This document shows positions 55,732-63,221 of a stretch of 64,000 nucleotides of DNA, piece after piece. The notes under the pieces are model-generated. The model made no database searches. It was not told where the DNA came from and worked only from the letters and a program-made list of their open reading frames with translations. Made by a program: the position numbers and the translations under genes. Origin of the DNA: a virus. The stretch lies in IMG/VR virus record IMGVR_UViG_3300015371_000007, positions 30,547 through 94,546 of that record; one strand, 5' to 3'. The number at the start of each line of letters is the position of its first letter. Positions within the stretch are counted from its first letter, which is position 1.

Positions 55732-55806
55732 CGAAAAACCGAACGGCGCAACCAAGCAACGGGCTTGTAACCCGAACTGCCTCAGCCTCCAAAGCTGATT
55801 CTTTGT
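55732..55806 (+). other. degenerate tRNA-like element (anticodon TGT)
   Basis: Acceptor strands CGAAAAA (55732) and TTCTTTG (55799) pair at six of seven positions counting a G-T wobble; the anticodon arm CGGG-CTTGTAA-CCCG has anticodon TGT (threonine), T33 and A37; the T-arm TCAGC-CTCCAAA-GCTGA has a perfect five-pair stem. Spacing fits a 75-base tRNA. However, no D-arm forms, T8 is missing, and the T-loop lacks TTC. It may be a decayed tRNA, a tRNA mimic, or chance. Confidence 0.3.
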
Positions 55807-55860
55807 TGGTTGTTGGTCGTTGCTAGTTGGTCGTCCCTGTCGTTGATTGTTGATTGTTTG
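55801..55860 (+). repeat. TTG-rich low-complexity tract
   Basis: GTTGGT, GTTGAT and related words recur over about 60 bases in an otherwise GC-rich genome. On the minus strand it is CAA-rich and would be an unstructured RNA. It precedes the next gene by about 60 bases and may be a promoter, leader or protein-binding array. Confidence 0.55.
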
Positions 55861-55919
55861 CCCGGCCACCGCCGGACGTCGCTCCCCGAACCCTCGGTAG
55901 GCAGACGAAGGGGGATAGC

Positions 55920-56384
55920 ATGACGATTGAAGACGTGTTGCAGTATTGTCGGGCCACGCAGAGCGAATGGCACTTGTACCACGGCACCGTGCGCTCGCAG
56001 CGGACGGGGTTGTGCGTGATTGAGGCGATGTACTTCGCCCGCACCGGCGTCCACCGGTGCTTCACCGCCGCTGGAGAGGAAATGGGCCTCAGCGAGTTCG
56101 ACTTGTCGATGGTGGTCAACGCCGCCGACAGCCCCTTCGGGTCGCGGCTGCGCGGGCCGCTGCTGGAGGCGTGCGGATTGCGGGAGCTGGAGCGCCTGCC
56201 CACCACCATCGTCCCGGCGCAGCCGATCTACGTCCAGTACGTCGTCCACGCGGTGCCGGTCCACATCGCCGACATGAAGGCGTTCATGGACAGCGCCTTC
56301 GAGACGTACATTCCGCCGGTGCCGGTGAAGACCGACCTCGCCCCGGCAGTGCGCGAGGAGGAACGGGAGCTGGTGCCCGCGTAA
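55920..56384 (+). CDS. hypothetical protein, 154 aa
   Basis: ATG 55920 has GAAGGGGG upstream. The product begins 'TIEDVLQYCRATQSEWHLYHG' and contains 'ADSPFGSRLRGPLLEACGL' and 'FMDSAFETYIPPVPV'. It is mixed alpha/beta, ending in an acidic tail. No family is recognised. It heads the long chain of coupled small genes that runs to the right end. Confidence 0.6.
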   Translation: MTIEDVLQYCRATQSEWHLYHGTVRSQRTGLCVIEAMYFARTGVHRCFTAAGEEMGLSEFDLSMVVNAADSPFGSRLRGPLLEACGLRELERLPTTIVPAQPIYVQYVVHAVPVHIADMKAFMDSAFETYIPPVPVKTDLAPAVREEERELVPA

Positions 56385-56708
56385 ATGCTCACGCGACCGT
56401 CGAACAAACCGCGCGCGGAGATTGAGCACCTGGCGCATCGGACCATTCAGCTCCGGGGCGGGCCAGACCTCGCGCGCGTTTGGTACAAGTTCGACTGCGG
56501 CACGTGTGGGCACCGGGAGGTCGCCCCGGAGCCTAACGTGCTGCCCGTGGAGGGCGTCTGTACCGTGTGCGGCGCGAGGACGGCCATTCGCGGCGCCGGC
56601 TTCGCGCTGCAGGTCCGGCGGGACCGGTACGTCGATTGGGACAACCCCGCGACGACGCGGACGCTGGTGGTCCGCAAGGCCTACGCCTCCGATAAGGGCG
56701 AGGCATGA
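56385..56708 (+). CDS. zinc-ribbon protein, 107 aa
   Basis: Starts immediately after the previous stop. 'FDCGTCGHREVAPEP' and 'VCTVCGART' give a CxxC...CxxC zinc ribbon around residues 38-65. The remainder is Arg-rich. Possible nucleic-acid contact; function unknown. Its stop overlaps the next ATG. Confidence 0.65.
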   Translation: MLTRPSNKPRAEIEHLAHRTIQLRGGPDLARVWYKFDCGTCGHREVAPEPNVLPVEGVCTVCGARTAIRGAGFALQVRRDRYVDWDNPATTRTLVVRKAYASDKGEA

Positions 56709-57103
56709 AGACCTGCTGCTTTCGGAGCTTCGCCAATCGGAACCTCCGCACGGCGGGCCGACCGAATCGGCTCGACGAGGGGCACCGCTGTGAGACCTGC
56801 GGCCAGCTCTATCGCTACACGCGCGCGCACCAGTGGGAGCCACACGACGGGCCGACCGTGGACACCGTCAACATCTACAGCGACGCCGACGGCGACACGA
56901 TCGACTTCGGGTGGGCCCGCGCGACGCGCGATCGCGACCGCCAGCTGCTCTTCGTGCAGTGCTGGGGCTGCGGCGCCATCCACGAGATGCCCGACACCGA
57001 ACAGTTCTCGCAGATGCACTTTCAACACGCCGCCGGCAACTGCTCGGAGCACCTGGCGCGCCGGAACAAAAAACGCGGAGTGATGCCGGGAGTCAGGCAT
57101 TGA
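56705..57103 (+). CDS. cysteine-rich zinc-binding protein, 132 aa
   Basis: ATGA overlap with the upstream gene. CCxxS at the start, 'CETCGQLYRYT' (about residues 29-39) and 'VQCWGCGAIHEM' (about 84-95) give two CxxC pairs that could form one ribbon split by a beta insert ('VNIYSDADGDTIDF'). Ends with a basic helix (HLARRNKKR). Function unknown. Confidence 0.65.
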   Translation: MKTCCFRSFANRNLRTAGRPNRLDEGHRCETCGQLYRYTRAHQWEPHDGPTVDTVNIYSDADGDTIDFGWARATRDRDRQLLFVQCWGCGAIHEMPDTEQFSQMHFQHAAGNCSEHLARRNKKRGVMPGVRH

Positions 57104-57114
57104 GAGGAGGCGGG

Positions 57115-57522
57115 ATGGCCGCAGGCGGGATGGGCATGAACATCGTGACGGTGGAGCGCGACGCGCTGCTGACCATCGTGAAGGGGAACCGCGAGAAGCA
57201 CCGGGAGATTTTTCTGGACGCCGTCAAGGGCTTCCGCACCAAGGTCATCGACATCTTGGAGCAACGACTCGAAGACGCGCGCGCCGGGCGCCGCATCAAC
57301 GTGCGCTTCAATCTGCCGACCCCGGTCGACCAGACGCGGGAATACGACCGCGTCATCAAGATGCTCGAAATGAGCATCGACCCGACCATCGAGCTGACGC
57401 AGTCGGAGTTCTCGCAGTACGTGATGGACGACTGGAGCTGGAAGCACCAGTTCACCGCGACCAACTCGGCCTACACCGTGGCTGCGATCCAAGACTCCCC
57501 GATCGACGACAGCGACGAGTAG
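57115..57522 (+). CDS. conserved phage hypothetical protein, 135 aa
   Basis: A GAGAGGAGG site precedes ATG 57115. The core 'VKGNREKHREIFLDAVKGFR', 'LEDARAGRRINVRFNLPTPV', 'YDRVIKMLEMSIDPTIELTQ' and 'YVMDDWSWK' is a pattern I recall from a widespread family of phage and mobile-element proteins without known function. The fold is probably helix-beta-helix. Confidence 0.72.
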   Translation: MAAGGMGMNIVTVERDALLTIVKGNREKHREIFLDAVKGFRTKVIDILEQRLEDARAGRRINVRFNLPTPVDQTREYDRVIKMLEMSIDPTIELTQSEFSQYVMDDWSWKHQFTATNSAYTVAAIQDSPIDDSDE

Positions 57523-57786
57523 ATGCCCGTCCTGATCAAGGCCGACGGGACCGAGCGCGACGTCTCCGGACGCCTGACGCTCGACGCGATGCAGGCCTTG
57601 GTCGGCGGGCATGTGCAGCACGTGACCGCGCCCGATGGCCGGCACCTCTTCGTCGACGAGGACGGGAAGCTGAAGCACAAGGCGGTGAACCACAAGGCGA
57701 CCGAGCTGTTCTATCCGGCGTACGACACCATCGTCGGCGACGTGCTGGTGCTGACGCCGGAGGAGTTCGCGGAGTACCGTTGTTGA
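57523..57786 (+). CDS. DUF3846-like protein
   Basis: 87 residues starting right after the preceding stop. 'LVGGHVQHVTAPDGRHLFVDED' then 'VNHKATELF' and 'DTIVGDVLVLTPEEF' follow the DUF3846 pattern (a 'GG.ve.v...' strand, an Asn-Ala-Thr helix start, and 'd.I.G.v.v'), a small phage-associated family of unknown role. Confidence 0.72.
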   Translation: MPVLIKADGTERDVSGRLTLDAMQALVGGHVQHVTAPDGRHLFVDEDGKLKHKAVNHKATELFYPAYDTIVGDVLVLTPEEFAEYRC

Positions 57787-58019
57787 GGCTCTACCTTGAT
57801 CTCTGGACGCTCTACGACCGGCCGCGGGACTTTCCGCGACATATCGTGGCGCGCCGGCACCGGGTGGAGCGTGGCCGGCGGGATCCCGTGCCGGCGCCGG
57901 TCGCGTGCCTTTATGATTCGGTGGAAGAAGCGCGGTGGGATATGGAGCAGCTCGGCCTGGGCGGGCCGCTTCCACGCGACGCGGACGACGAACCGCAGAT
58001 CATCGAGACGTGGCTATGA
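57783..58019 (+). CDS. hypothetical protein, 78 aa
   Basis: TTG 57783 overlaps the previous stop (TTGA), an unusual start codon in this genome; TTG 57780 is adjacent. 'LYLDLWTLYDRPRDFPRHIVARRH' then 'VACLYDSVEEARWDMEQLGL' recalls small phage proteins with a 'DRP.D.P...V.R' core. Function unknown. Confidence 0.6.
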   Translation: MRLYLDLWTLYDRPRDFPRHIVARRHRVERGRRDPVPAPVACLYDSVEEARWDMEQLGLGGPLPRDADDEPQIIETWL

Positions 58020-58450
58020 AGGACTACCACTACGCGCCCAAGGCGGACAAGGCGACGGCGCCGGCCGGCGACGCGCAGCGCGAGTGCGTAACGCACGGCG
58101 AATGCCGTCCGCCGCACCGGAGCACCAAGAACCGGCGCGACTGGTACAAAGGGCGCGAGGGGATCCCGCACACGTGGGAGTGGATGCCGTGGAAGCACCA
58201 AATCGAACTGGAGCAGCGCTACGGGGGGCCGCTCTGGAACCGCGTCACCGAGCACCGGACCTGCTTCGGGTGTGGCAAGGAGGACGACCGGACCCGGTCC
58301 TTCTGCCGGCAGTGCGGCGCGCCGTGGCCGAAGCTGACGTATGCGGGCCGCGGGCCGCTCTTCCGCTACGCCGGATGCCCGGCGTGTTTCGCGCCGTGGC
58401 GCATTGACCGGGACGGACGGTCCCAGCAGTGGCGGGCATCAGGCACATGA
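58016..58450 (+). CDS. zinc-finger protein, 144 aa
   Basis: ATGA overlap. A charged N-terminal half ('WYKGREGIPHTWEWMPWKHQ') precedes 'CFGCGKEDDRTRSFCRQCGA' (residues about 83-102), a tight double CxxC zinc knuckle, and 'GCPACFAPWR' near the end. Function unknown. Confidence 0.65.
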   Translation: MKDYHYAPKADKATAPAGDAQRECVTHGECRPPHRSTKNRRDWYKGREGIPHTWEWMPWKHQIELEQRYGGPLWNRVTEHRTCFGCGKEDDRTRSFCRQCGAPWPKLTYAGRGPLFRYAGCPACFAPWRIDRDGRSQQWRASGT

Positions 58451-58746
58451 GCGACGACGAGCACATCATCAAAGCCGGGCCGCTCAAGGGCAAGCGGGTC
58501 GAGATGTTCTCGAACGACCGGGTGATCCGGTTGCAGCCGGAGATCATGCGGATCCTCGACCTGCTCGGCCACCCCGACGCCTTGGTCACCGACCGGTCCT
58601 CGTTCGGGGATTTCTTTTCGTTCGCCTGGCGCGACGCTGACGCGCAGGCGGAGCTGGCGGCGATCGCGCAGCAACTCGCCGTCGGGCCGATCGCCTACGA
58701 GACGCTGCTGGTGGACGTCGCCGAGAAACTCAGGGGGGTGTCGTAA
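58447..58746 (+). CDS. hypothetical protein, 99 aa
   Basis: ATG 58447 in an ATGA overlap is preferred to GTG 58429. The product is helical ('IIKAGPLKGKRVEMFSNDRV', 'LAAIAQQLAVGPIAYETLLVDV') without cysteine pairs or known motif. Its stop overlaps the next ATG (TAATG). Confidence 0.55.
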   Translation: MSDDEHIIKAGPLKGKRVEMFSNDRVIRLQPEIMRILDLLGHPDALVTDRSSFGDFFSFAWRDADAQAELAAIAQQLAVGPIAYETLLVDVAEKLRGVS

Positions 58747-59063
58747 TGGCCGATCCGTTCAAGCTGGTGTGCTCGGTGTGCGACTTCACGACGCAAGACC
58801 CCGCCGCGTTCGCGGAACATATGGTCGCCTATCCTGACCACCTCGGGACGTTTCCGATCGACGCCGAGAGCGGCGACCTCGCGGAGCTGGCGAAGGTCTT
58901 AGGCATCCTGCAGCGCGCGGCTGACGGCGGCGCGTTGCCCGAAGGCATGGAGATCAATCCCATCTCCGAGCAGGACATCCTCGACGACGACGAGTTGTCC
59001 GAGGAGGACAAGGCGACGATTCTTGCGCGGCTGCGCGAGTTCGACGAGGACGAGCCTGAGTAA
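58746..59063 (+). CDS. C2H2-like zinc-finger protein, 105 aa
   Basis: The N-terminus holds 'CSVCDFTTQDPAAFAEHMVA' followed by 'YPDH': a CxxC-x12-H...H arrangement of a C2H2 finger. The rest is acidic and helical ('ILDDDELSEEDKATILARLR'). The acidic tail makes it more likely to bind protein than DNA. Confidence 0.65.
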   Translation: MADPFKLVCSVCDFTTQDPAAFAEHMVAYPDHLGTFPIDAESGDLAELAKVLGILQRAADGGALPEGMEINPISEQDILDDDELSEEDKATILARLREFDEDEPE

Positions 59064-59282
59064 ATGGAGATGTGCGCCTGCGGCCAACCGTTGCACTACA
59101 GCTCGCCGAAGCTGTACGAGCAGGTCGAGCGGATGATTCAGATCGCCGGCGACCCGTTGGTGACGGTGACGACGCCGGACGGGCGCTGGCGCGTCCCGCG
59201 GCATTACATCGCCCTGCACGGCCTCAAGGCGAGCGAGCTACCGACGCTCGGGCCGGCGCTCGGCTTCGAGAAGGTGAAGTGA
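59064..59282 (+). CDS. hypothetical protein, 72 aa
   Basis: ATG directly follows the upstream stop. Begins MEMCACGQPLHY (CxC) and contains 'VTVTTPDGRWRVPRHYIALHG'. The Cys pair near the start lacks an obvious partner, so zinc binding is uncertain. Function unknown. Confidence 0.55.
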   Translation: MEMCACGQPLHYSSPKLYEQVERMIQIAGDPLVTVTTPDGRWRVPRHYIALHGLKASELPTLGPALGFEKVK

Positions 59283-59285
59283 CCA

Positions 59286-59582
59286 GTGCCGTTCCCGCCC
59301 CACTTGCAGAAGGCTCCTCCGCCCTGGCCCGACGGGACGGAGAAAGTCGTGTGGACCCTCATCGAGGCGGAGCAGCACCTGATCGCCGAGGTGTCGTTGA
59401 TCATGGGCGAACCTGTTGGTGTCGTGCGCGTGTTTCGGCTCCCGCACGGCGACGTCTCTGAGAAGACGCTGATCTACGAGAAGCCGATCGGCCTCATCGA
59501 GATTGCGATGTTCGCGGCCGACCGGGAGGATCTGATCACGACGTTCATGGAGGCGGTCGTGAAGGAAGCGCAGCCGCACTAA
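59286..59582 (+). CDS. hypothetical protein, 98 aa
   Basis: GTG 59286. A Pro-rich start (PFPPHLQKAPPPWPD) precedes a beta-rich core ('ALIAEVSLIMGEPVGV' type, 'VVRVFRLPHGDVSE') and a C-terminal helix ('TTFMEAVVKEA'). No family is recognised. Its stop overlaps the next ATG. Confidence 0.55.
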   Translation: MPFPPHLQKAPPPWPDGTEKVVWTLIEAEQHLIAEVSLIMGEPVGVVRVFRLPHGDVSEKTLIYEKPIGLIEIAMFAADREDLITTFMEAVVKEAQPH

Positions 59583-59776
59583 TGCCACGCGACTGGAAAT
59601 GCCCGCACTGCGGCCACTCCATCTACATCGGCGTCGAGTACGCCTACGACCACCCCGACCACTACGACGGCCTGAGCGAGTTGGTGTGCGCGCAGTGCGG
59701 CACGCGCTACGGGCGCTGGAGCGGGCGCAAACTGAAGGACGGGGAATCGGAGAAGCGGTGGGGCGGTGAACGCTGA
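59582..59776 (+). CDS. zinc-ribbon protein, 64 aa
   Basis: 'WKCPHCGHSIYIG' and 'LVCAQCGTRYG' form a classic two-knuckle zinc ribbon (residues about 7-43) with an acidic/aromatic loop between. A basic tail (RKLKDGESEKRW) follows. Possible transcription-related or DNA-binding adapter. Confidence 0.7.
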   Translation: MPRDWKCPHCGHSIYIGVEYAYDHPDHYDGLSELVCAQCGTRYGRWSGRKLKDGESEKRWGGER

Positions 59777-60108
59777 TGACCGACCACGAGATTCGCGAGC
59801 TGGCGCTGCAGGCGGTCGATGGCCGCGTCGTCGGGAGCTGGGCGGTGCCGCCAGATATGTGGCGGATGGTCTTCACGCCGTTGGCGTTTGCCGACCATGC
59901 GACGCTCCAGCGCTGGAAGGACGAGGGGGTCGCGCACGTCTACGGCATCTACGGCGTCGACGCGACGATGAGCCGCGCCGTCAACGGGTACCCGATGTTC
60001 GCGGAGATTCGCGTTCTCACCGCGCCGGAGTTTCTCAAGCTCCGGATCGCGTCCAACATGGCGCACAAGCAGCGCGCGCAGTTCCTCGCCGGGAGGAGAC
60101 TGCCGTGA
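59776..60108 (+). CDS. hypothetical protein, 110 aa
   Basis: TGATG overlap. The core 'VGSWAVPPDMWRMVFTPLAF' and 'VYGIYGVDATMSRAVNGYPMF' is mixed alpha/beta and ends in a basic helix. No known domain. The stop overlaps the next start (GTGA). Confidence 0.55.
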   Translation: MTDHEIRELALQAVDGRVVGSWAVPPDMWRMVFTPLAFADHATLQRWKDEGVAHVYGIYGVDATMSRAVNGYPMFAEIRVLTAPEFLKLRIASNMAHKQRAQFLAGRRLP

Positions 60109-60287
60109 ACGACAAGAGGAGGGGTATGGCCTGGACCGAGCATCCCAAACTCTATGAGGTTGCGAAAGAGGTGTGCTTCGAGCAGGGGATCCCGTGGACG
60201 GATCCGCGCACCGGCGTGACCCATTTCCCGCCGACGATGAAGCCGGCGCCCCCTCCCGACACGACGCGGGAGGGCACTGGTGCCTGA
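60105..60287 (+). CDS. hypothetical protein, 60 aa
   Basis: GTG 60105 overlaps the upstream stop and has GGGAGGAG before it; ATG 60126 also has AGAGGAGG, so two starts may be used. 'WTEHPKLYEVAKEVCFEQG' then 'PRTGVTHFPPTMKP' is seen. No recognised family. Confidence 0.5.
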   Translation: MNDKRRGMAWTEHPKLYEVAKEVCFEQGIPWTDPRTGVTHFPPTMKPAPPPDTTREGTGA

Positions 60288-60558
60288 CATCTCAGCGCAG
60301 CACACGTTCCTACTGAAACTGTCCGACCGCGAGTACCGGCTCGTGGCGAAGGCGATCGCGGCCTTTGCCGGCGTGCGCGCGGCGCGGCCCACGCCCGAGG
60401 AGGTCGCGGCCGCGAAGCTCCTGAATCTCGAGCTGCTGAAGCAGCGGAAAGCGATGTTGACCGAGCAGCTCCGCATGGCCGACGGCGCGCTCGGCCGCGC
60501 GGAGGAGGCCGGCCCGGTGCCGGCGGACGAAGAGCCCGTAGACGATGGGTCTCGGTAA
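60280..60558 (+). CDS. hypothetical helical protein, 92 aa
   Basis: GTG 60280. 'HTFLLKLSDREYRLVAKAIA' and 'AKLLNLELLKQRKAMLTEQL' predict two long helices with a central Pro. The C-terminal 20 residues are acidic. Possible coiled-coil dimer. Function unknown. Confidence 0.55.
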   Translation: MPDISAQHTFLLKLSDREYRLVAKAIAAFAGVRAARPTPEEVAAAKLLNLELLKQRKAMLTEQLRMADGALGRAEEAGPVPADEEPVDDGSR

Positions 60559-60691
60559 AGCGCTCAAGCGGCGGCATCGGCGGCAGGCGAAGGCGGGGAA
60601 GCCCCGGCACCGCCTGACCGCTGGCCGCACCGGCAGCGTGCGCCACAAGCAGCGGCGCGGGATGCTGAGCGAGCGGAAACGCCATGATTAA
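60545..60691 (+). CDS. small strongly basic protein, 48 aa
   Basis: ATG 60545 lies in the end of the previous gene. The product (MGLGKALKRRHRRQAKAGK ... SERKRHD) is more than one third Lys/Arg with few acidic residues, so it should bind nucleic acid. Its size and overlap suit a late accessory gene. It overlaps the next gene by eight bases. Confidence 0.45.
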   Translation: MGLGKALKRRHRRQAKAGKPRHRLTAGRTGSVRHKQRRGMLSERKRHD

Positions 60692-61010
60692 CGATCCGGA
60701 GTCGCAGCGCGACTGGCTCGAACGCGCCGAGTTCCTGCTGGAGCTGCGCGCGTCGCGGGACCGCTGGAAGAAGCGCGCGCACTATCTGCTCGGCGTGGTG
60801 CGCCATTACCGGCTGCGCCTGGACACCGATCTCCGCGCGGCCGAATCGGTGCAAGACCGGTTGCGCGCGGCCCTGATGCAGTATCGCGAGCGCGACCACC
60901 GACAATGCACGATCTGGAAGACCGGTTTCGACAACCGCTGTTTGATGTGCCAAAAAGCCGACGCCGCCCTTGTCGGCATCGAGCGAAGGAGTCAACGTGA
61001 CCGCACCTGA
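60684..61010 (+). CDS. hypothetical helical protein with late CxxC
   Basis: 108 residues. Long charged helices ('WLERAEFLLELRASRDRWKK', 'LRAAESVQDRLRAALMQYRE') are followed by 'CTIWKTGFDNRCLMCQK', three cysteines that could bind zinc with a His. Function unknown. Confidence 0.55.
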   Translation: MINDPESQRDWLERAEFLLELRASRDRWKKRAHYLLGVVRHYRLRLDTDLRAAESVQDRLRAALMQYRERDHRQCTIWKTGFDNRCLMCQKADAALVGIERRSQRDRT

Positions 61011-61815
61011 CATGGCGGCGCAGCTCCGCGACGCGCTGCTGGAGCGAATGCGGAAGACCGCCAGCGGCGAGATGGTCGCGTTCGACAAGCGGCACGTCTA
61101 CGAGGTGCTCGCGGTGGCGATCGATCACGTCGCAGTGGTGCGGGCCGATGATGCGCTCCGAGCCGGGGAAGTCATCAACAGTCTCAAGGCGGAGGTCGCG
61201 ACACTCAAAGGCGCGATGGCCGCACAGGACGAACGCGAGCGCCTGGCCGGCGACCAATGCGGCATCCCGTGGCAGGAGCACCAGTGCGACTGGCCGGATG
61301 CCGTCGCGGAAGCGCTGATCGTCTCGCGGGAGCGCGAGTATCCCGGCTACAAACGGGAGAAGGCGTTACGCTGCGCAGCGGAAGCGCGGAATCAGGAACT
61401 GCGCGAGGGCTGGGTCAAGGACGAACGAAAGTTCGACAACGCGTTCAGCGACGCGTGCGCGGAACGCGACCGGCTGCGGGCGGCAGTGACTGCTATTCAC
61501 ACCGCCGTACGCGACGACGAGAAGGGCGAGTGTTGGACGATACGCCGCTATCTCGACGAGCGCGACATCTTCAACGACGACATTCAGGGCAGTGACCGCC
61601 TAGTGGAATTGGCGTGCGAGCACGTCCTCAAGGCCGCGACGCAGCCCACGCACAAACGAGATCAGCTGCGGGAGGCGCTGAAGGCGTGTGAGGCCGTCTT
61701 CGTGCACAGTGACAAGTTCCCCGAAGATCGCGAACCGATAGAACTGTGGGCTGATGAGCGCCGCCGCCTGTGGGATGCCGCGGTTGTTGCTGTTCGTGAG
61801 GCCTTACAGCAATGA
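60997..61815 (+). CDS. coiled-coil hypothetical protein, 272 aa
   Basis: GTG 60997 has AAGGAG eight bases upstream and overlaps the preceding gene; TTG 60970 is less likely. The product is helical and charged through most of its length ('INSLKAEVATLKGAMAAQDE', 'KFDNAFSDACAERDRLR'), with a Cys-rich patch near residues 90-100. No catalytic motif. One of the longest genes of the right-hand block. Confidence 0.55.
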   Translation: MTAPDMAAQLRDALLERMRKTASGEMVAFDKRHVYEVLAVAIDHVAVVRADDALRAGEVINSLKAEVATLKGAMAAQDERERLAGDQCGIPWQEHQCDWPDAVAEALIVSREREYPGYKREKALRCAAEARNQELREGWVKDERKFDNAFSDACAERDRLRAAVTAIHTAVRDDEKGECWTIRRYLDERDIFNDDIQGSDRLVELACEHVLKAATQPTHKRDQLREALKACEAVFVHSDKFPEDREPIELWADERRRLWDAAVVAVREALQQ

Positions 61816-61931
61816 AAACGTGTTGCTCTTGCGGTGTCGTCGAGAGCGTCATGGCAGATCCGCGGTACTGCGCGATGTGCCGGACCTTCACGCACACGGT
61901 CTATGCAATGCGTTCAGAGAGACGCCCATGA
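61812..61931 (+). CDS. mini zinc-ribbon protein, 39 aa
   Basis: Both ends are in ATGA overlaps. 'MKTCCSCGVVES' and 'RYCAMCRTFTH' give two CxxC pairs in 39 residues, the minimum for a single zinc knuckle. It is short but coding signals and coupling are good. Function unknown. Confidence 0.6.
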   Translation: MKTCCSCGVVESVMADPRYCAMCRTFTHTVYAMRSERRP

Positions 61932-62338
61932 GAACCCGCATCATTGAAGTCACGAACGGCGAGAACAATTGGGGCAAGTTCCTGATTGGCGATTTCACCG
62001 ACGAACGGTTCCGCCGGTCCGAGGTCGACAAGGAGTCGCGCCTGCCGCTGCTGCAGGCGATTGGCTGGGGCGACAACGCCTATCTCGTGGTCGACCTGCA
62101 GACGGGCGAGGGCACGATCTTTCGCTTGGGCGGGCTCGCGTCGGCCGACCTGAACAAACATAAGATATGGGTCTGCCCGATGTTCGAGCCGTTTCTCAAC
62201 TGGCTCTACGAGTACTACCTGGCCGCGGTGAAGGCCGGCGACCGCACGTGGTGGGAAGGCCTGCCGCTGCACGTCGACCTGCCCGACGCGCCGTTCTCCA
62301 TGCACGGCTACCGGCGAGAGGGCCGGACGACGTTGTGA
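61928..62338 (+). CDS. conserved phage hypothetical protein, 136 aa
   Basis: ATGA overlap. 'GRFLI' type start ('KFLIGDFTDERF'), 'AYLVVDLQTGEGTIFRLGG', 'SADLNKHKIWVCPMFEPFLN' and 'WLYEYYLA' are seen; the last block recalls a conserved motif of short phage proteins. Mixed alpha/beta. Function unknown. Confidence 0.65.
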   Translation: MRTRIIEVTNGENNWGKFLIGDFTDERFRRSEVDKESRLPLLQAIGWGDNAYLVVDLQTGEGTIFRLGGLASADLNKHKIWVCPMFEPFLNWLYEYYLAAVKAGDRTWWEGLPLHVDLPDAPFSMHGYRREGRTTL

Positions 62339-62505
62339 GCAAGCGCGTCTGGCCGACGTCGCGGAAGGAGTCGCGGCTGCAGAACCGTTTCGCGCATCCG
62401 CACGACACGTGGACGAACCACGACCAGGCGGTCCGCATCGCAAAGCGGCGCTGGAAGCGCCACCGCAGCAAGCTCCTGCGCCGCCGGCCGATCCCGGAGG
62501 AGTAG
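62335..62505 (+). CDS. small basic protein, 56 aa
   Basis: GTG 62335 overlaps the upstream stop (GTGA). The C-terminal half is strongly basic ('RIAKRRWKRHRSKLLRRRP'), after 'QNRFAHPHDTWTNHDQAV'. Likely nucleic-acid-binding. No family is recognised. Confidence 0.5.
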   Translation: MSKRVWPTSRKESRLQNRFAHPHDTWTNHDQAVRIAKRRWKRHRSKLLRRRPIPEE

Positions 62506-62508
62506 CCG

Positions 62509-62727
62509 ATGTGCCTCATCTGCGTGCTGGAGGACGAGGTGTTTCAGAAGGTCCCACGCAAAACCAAGAAGGCCACGAAGAAGTTCCTATTGCAGTCGCC
62601 GGTGCGCTGGAGCTGGCGCGAGCGCCGCCGCTTCCTGCGGGCGCACGGACGCCTTCGGCGCTCGCACGGTCTGCCGCCGATGCGCCGTCTCCCGGATGGC
62701 CGCGTGCCGGTCATGGAGGTGTGGTGA
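62509..62727 (+). CDS. small basic protein with CLIC start, 72 aa
   Basis: Begins MCLICVLEDEVF, a CxxC at the extreme N-terminus, then a Lys-rich helix (PRKTKKATKKFLL) and an Arg-rich helix. It is followed without gap by the next gene. Function unknown. Confidence 0.5.
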   Translation: MCLICVLEDEVFQKVPRKTKKATKKFLLQSPVRWSWRERRRFLRAHGRLRRSHGLPPMRRLPDGRVPVMEVW

Positions 62728-62988
62728 ATGCTGCCGCCCGAGGCGAAGACGGTCGCGCTGATCGCGTTCGCCCATCGGCGCGAGCTGCACCGGAACGCGA
62801 CGCCCATCGACAACAGCCAACTCCACGCCGGCTCGCCGATGTTCTTTACGTGCGAGGCGTGCTTCGGGCCGGTCATCGTCGCGGAGGGGTTTCTCACGAG
62901 ACCGCCGCTCTGCTACGACTGCCGCGACCTCGACGACCACGGCTGGCTGCTCGGCGTACCTAAAGCGGATGCGGGCGGGACGCGATGA
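62728..62988 (+). CDS. zinc-ribbon protein, 86 aa
   Basis: 'FFTCEACFGPVIVAEG' and 'PLCYDCRDLDDH' form a treble-clef-like CxxC...CxxC unit at residues about 41-68, after a helix ('TVALIAFAHRRELHR'). Overlaps the next gene by four bases. Confidence 0.6.
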   Translation: MLPPEAKTVALIAFAHRRELHRNATPIDNSQLHAGSPMFFTCEACFGPVIVAEGFLTRPPLCYDCRDLDDHGWLLGVPKADAGGTR

Positions 62989-63221
62989 CCTACTACCCCA
63001 CGCTCGAAGAGGACCTGGCCCGCGCGAAAGAGATTCTCGCAAGGGGCAAGGCGACCCTCGATACGCAGCTCCAAGAGCTGATCCCCAAGATCGACCCGGA
63101 GTCGCGCGAGGTGTTCCAGCAAACGCTCGGCGGCACGATCTACGGTTCCGACACCTACGCCGCCTATCGGCTGCTGGAGAGCTTCGTCGAGGAGATTGAG
63201 CGACTACGGAGGACGCCATGA
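62985..63221 (+). CDS. hypothetical helical protein, 78 aa
   Basis: ATGA overlap. Helices 'LEEDLARAKEILARGKATLD' and 'YAAYRLLESFVEEIERLRR' flank 'QQTLGGTIYGSD'. No cysteines. Function unknown. Confidence 0.55.
   Translation: MTYYPTLEEDLARAKEILARGKATLDTQLQELIPKIDPESREVFQQTLGGTIYGSDTYAAYRLLESFVEEIERLRRTP

Larger units (their letters stand above)
55664..55919 (+). promoter_or_regulatory. 256-bp non-coding region with structured and low-complexity parts
   Basis: No gene is supported on either strand. It contains a CCCCG-TGA-CGGGG hairpin just after the upstream stop, a GTGGC/GCCAC pair, a tRNA-like fold (55732-55806), a TTG-rich repeat (55801-55860) and the GAAGGGGG ribosome binding site of the next gene. 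It probably holds a promoter or processed RNA. Confidence 0.5.

Noticed and set aside
55690-55735. A second tRNA starting at GGGTGGTCTAGTGGC
   Set aside because: The D-arm-like words are present, but no anticodon or T-arm follows at the right spacing.
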